In this document: one piece after another, positions 14,357 to 15,960 of the stretch
Layout of the letters: each line of letters starts with the position of its first letter
How positions within the stretch are numbered: position 1 is the stretch's first letter
Source: Candidatus Pacearchaeota archaeon CG10_big_fil_rev_8_21_14_0_10_35_13
GTDB lineage: Archaea > Nanobdellota > Nanobdellia > Pacearchaeales > GW2011-AR1
Direction: 5' to 3'
NCBI GenBank assembly: GCA_002763035.1
Contig: PFDC01000002.1
Location: 14,936-30,895 of the forward strand
Length of the DNA stretch: 15,960 nucleotides
Made by a program: the position numbers and the translations under genes
Notes under the pieces: model-generated
Told to the model about the DNA's origin: nothing
Databases searched by the model: none
What the model saw: only the letters and a program-made list of their open reading frames with translations

Positions 14357-15303
14357 AACTAACAATAATACTACCAACATATAATAATGAAAAGACTATT
14401 GATGAATGTCTAAAAAGCATCTACTCTCAAGACTACCTAAAAAAAAATTATGAAATATTATTTCTTGATGGAGGATCAATAGACAAAACTCTCAAGATAG
14501 CTAAGAAGTATCCTGTAAGAATAATCAATAATCCTAAGAGGGTAGAAGAAGAAGCAAGAATCATAGGAATAAAGGAAGCCAAGGGTGAAGTAATAGCATT
14601 CGTTGATGCCGATAATGTGCTGACTGGCAAGGACTGGATTAGTAGGATGCTTAAACCATTTGATGATGAAGAAATATCATTCGCAGATACACTATACTTC
14701 AACTACCGAAAGAATGATAAAATAGGAGTAAAATATCAAGCACTAATAGGCGGAGACGACCCTATAGCAACGTACTTAGGAATGTATAGTCGATGGTGCT
14801 ACCTGAAAGATGACTGGACGGACTACCCTAAGAAAGATGAAGACAAGGGAGACTACCTGAAATGCACGATGCTTAACAAAGAAAGAATACCACCAATGGG
14901 CTCTAACGGATTCTTAGTAAGAACAAAACTAGCAAAAAAATTCCTTAAAGAAAGATTCTTACATTCAGACTTTGTCTATGAACTAATAAATAATGGTCAT
15001 GAATACTTCGCTAAGGTAAAGACTGGAATAGTGCACAACCAACCAAGATTCTTCCCTAACAAGATTCGTAGAATGAAGAGAAGGTTGAACAAGGAAGTTA
15101 ATATAGGATATAACTACGGCACCAAGAAGGCAGAATTATTAAGAGTAACAATTTATATAATACTAATAATCCCAGTAATCATTGACATGATTAGAGGAAT
15201 GATAAAGAAGCCTGATAAGGCATGGCTATTCCACCCAGTAGCAAGTATTGGAGAACTAATGATCTATGGATGGTACACTATGAGGATGGTACTGGAGAGA
15301 TAA
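14353..15303 (+). CDS. GT2 glycosyltransferase with C-terminal membrane segment
   Basis: A 316-residue protein. Its N-terminal GT-A half has LTIILPTYNNEKTIDECLKS at 3-22, EILFLDGGSIDKT at 34-46 (DGGS in place of the common DDGS), ARIIGIKEAKGEVIAFVDADN at about 68-88 with Asp85-x-Asp87, and DWISRML at 94-100. The middle region (about 120-215) is less typical and is rich in Asp, Lys and Tyr, with PMGSNGFLVR at 171-180 and FLHSDFVYELINNGHEYFAKV at about 192-212 resembling the acceptor-side region of GT2 enzymes. A hydrophobic segment lies at about 264-281. It is the final gene of the overlapping run, starting inside the stop of the preceding glycosyltransferase. Codon use is back to the host pattern (Phe 3 TTT to 10 TTC). 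Confidence 0.83.
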   Translation: MKLTIILPTYNNEKTIDECLKSIYSQDYLKKNYEILFLDGGSIDKTLKIAKKYPVRIINNPKRVEEEARIIGIKEAKGEVIAFVDADNVLTGKDWISRMLKPFDDEEISFADTLYFNYRKNDKIGVKYQALIGGDDPIATYLGMYSRWCYLKDDWTDYPKKDEDKGDYLKCTMLNKERIPPMGSNGFLVRTKLAKKFLKERFLHSDFVYELINNGHEYFAKVKTGIVHNQPRFFPNKIRRMKRRLNKEVNIGYNYGTKKAELLRVTIYIILIIPVIIDMIRGMIKKPDKAWLFHPVASIGELMIYGWYTMRMVLER

Positions 15304-15320
15304 CGATAAAAAACAAAACA

Positions 15321-15330
15321 TTTTTAAAAA
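15321..15330 (+). promoter_or_regulatory. TATA-like element for methyltransferase gene
   Basis: TTTTTAAAAA is centred about 27 nt before the ATG at 15353, within a 49 nt gap made almost wholly of A and T. This suggests a leaderless transcript separate from the glycosyltransferase unit. Confidence 0.5.
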
Positions 15331-15352
15331 ATAAAAATTTAACAATTTTAAT

Positions 15353-15880
15353 ATGATAAAAAAACTAAATTTAGGTAGCGGAAAAGATTATAAGAAAGGA
15401 GAAGAGTGGACTAACTTAGACTACAACAATGATTATAAAACTGATGTAAATCATGACCTTGATAAATACTCATACCCATTCAAAGATGAAGAGTTTGATT
15501 ATGTATACTGCTCACACATATTAGAACATGTCAAGGACTTATTTAAAACGCTAAGAGAAATAGAAAGGATAATTAAGCCGGGAGGAAAATTCCATATTAG
15601 AGTGCCACATTTTTCTAATGGTAACGGGTATAATGATCTAACACATAGAAGATTCTTCGGATGGCACACATTCCCACAATTACTAGAGGGATATTATAGG
15701 GAGAGGTATAACTTCAAGATCAAGAGCATGAGATTCAACTACTTAGCAGAAGGACACCAAACAGCTAATAAGTTATTTAGCTGGTTCTTCAACATCCTAC
15801 CTAAACAATTCTATGAAAGGTTCTTGTGCTGGGTTCTACCAGTAGGAGAAATAGAATTATTATTAAAAAAGATTAAATAA
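15353..15880 (+). CDS. Class I SAM-dependent methyltransferase
   Basis: A 175-residue methyltransferase of the Methyltransf_11 / UbiE-like type. The SAM site is KLNLGSGKDY at 4-13 (Gly8-x-Gly10), followed by the acidic strand-2 end WTNLDYNNDYKTDVNHDLD at about 19-37, YPFKDEEFDYVYCSHILEHV at about 41-60 (motif II/III), and EIERIIKPGGKFHIRVPHF at about 69-87. The C-terminal half, with FFGWHTFPQLL near 104-114 and many aromatic residues, is probably the acceptor-binding part. Proteins of this size and pattern are common in polysaccharide and N-glycan loci, where they methylate sugars, but a different substrate cannot be excluded. It has its own promoter at 15321-15330. Confidence 0.85.
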   Translation: MIKKLNLGSGKDYKKGEEWTNLDYNNDYKTDVNHDLDKYSYPFKDEEFDYVYCSHILEHVKDLFKTLREIERIIKPGGKFHIRVPHFSNGNGYNDLTHRRFFGWHTFPQLLEGYYRERYNFKIKSMRFNYLAEGHQTANKLFSWFFNILPKQFYERFLCWVLPVGEIELLLKKIK

Positions 15881-15905
15881 TTATAAAAGAGAATCTTCAG
15901 GAAAC

Positions 15906-15912
15906 TTATAAA
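15906..15912 (+). promoter_or_regulatory. Strong TATA-like element near right edge
   Basis: TTATAAA in the context ACTTATAAATC. By the usual spacing it would place a start site near 15934, inside the partial reading frame, just before a small hairpin at 15935-15948 (5 bp stem AGGAT/ATCCT). What it drives cannot be settled within this window. Confidence 0.35.
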
Positions 15913-15921
15913 TCACTAATA

Positions 15922-15960
15922 ATGGCTGAGACTGAGGATTATTATCCTGAAAGTAAGCAT
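15922..15960 (+). CDS. Possible start of a downstream gene (partial, unrecognised)
   Basis: An ATG at 15922 opens 13 codons without a stop (MAETEDYYPESKH), running off the window. It is too short to identify. It is preceded by TTATAAAA at 15881-15888 (about 37 nt away) and TTATAAA at 15906-15912 (about 13 nt away), neither at the standard TATA spacing, so the true start may lie elsewhere or the mRNA may have a short leader. Confidence 0.35.
   Translation, partial: MAETEDYYPESKH

Noticed and set aside
1..15960. Search by eye for CRISPR arrays, transposase genes, attachment sites, rRNA or tRNA
   Set aside because: No regularly spaced repeats, DDE/serine/tyrosine recombinase motifs, terminal inverted repeats or tRNA-like cloverleaf sequences were found.

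Overview
The window comes from an AT-rich archaeon with closely packed, often overlapping genes. The ribosomal proteins are of the archaeal/eukaryotic type (uL30, uL15). A prefoldin alpha subunit, an archaeal SecY followed by a DUF106 membrane insertase, an AglB oligosaccharyltransferase and a GPT-type GlcNAc-1-P transferase all point to Archaea. The compactness, the heavy use of ATA, AGA, GGA and GTA codons, and a SpoIIM-like membrane protein would fit a DPANN lineage (Woesearchaeota/Pacearchaeota-like). That last placement is inference only.

Layout. (1) Positions 1-2793 hold the end of the ribosomal protein operon: a probable S5 tail, uL30, uL15, SecY and a DUF106/EMC3-like protein, all on +. 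(2) Positions 2827-5716 hold single genes with their own promoters: prefoldin alpha (+), an eIF2B-family enzyme that looks like ribose-1,5-bisphosphate isomerase (-), a SpoIIM-family membrane protein (+) and a HIT-family hydrolase-like protein (-). (3) Positions 5792-11618 hold a tight + strand module for N-glycosylation: AglB, GPT, a Wzx/MATE-type lipid-oligosaccharide flippase and a dolichol-phosphate-hexose-synthase-like glycosyltransferase. (4) Positions 11636-15303 form a second + strand unit with its own promoter: a glucose-1-phosphate cytidylyltransferase-like enzyme, an SDR sugar-nucleotide dehydratase/epimerase (RfbG-like) and two GT2 glycosyltransferases, all overlapping. (5) From 15321 there is a separately promoted SAM methyltransferase and, at the right edge, the possible start of another gene.

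How the genes fit together. The OST, the enzyme that starts the lipid-linked glycan, the flippase and the lipid-P-sugar synthase are the core of an archaeal protein N-glycosylation pathway. The CDP-sugar genes and GT2 enzymes next to it probably supply and add a specialised sugar, perhaps a deoxysugar. SecY and DUF106 supply the membrane translocation and insertion machinery that would deliver glycosylation substrates.

Promoters are easy to see: seven start codons have a TATA element centred 25-29 nt upstream, which implies mostly leaderless mRNAs. Silent sites are A-rich on the + strand whichever way the gene runs, and the RfbF/RfbG-like pair departs from this pattern. I see no rRNA, tRNA, CRISPR array, insertion sequence or gene-free stretch above 300 nt. 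I do not see a clearly new defence or mobile system. The most interesting material is the glycosylation locus and several altered active-site motifs.
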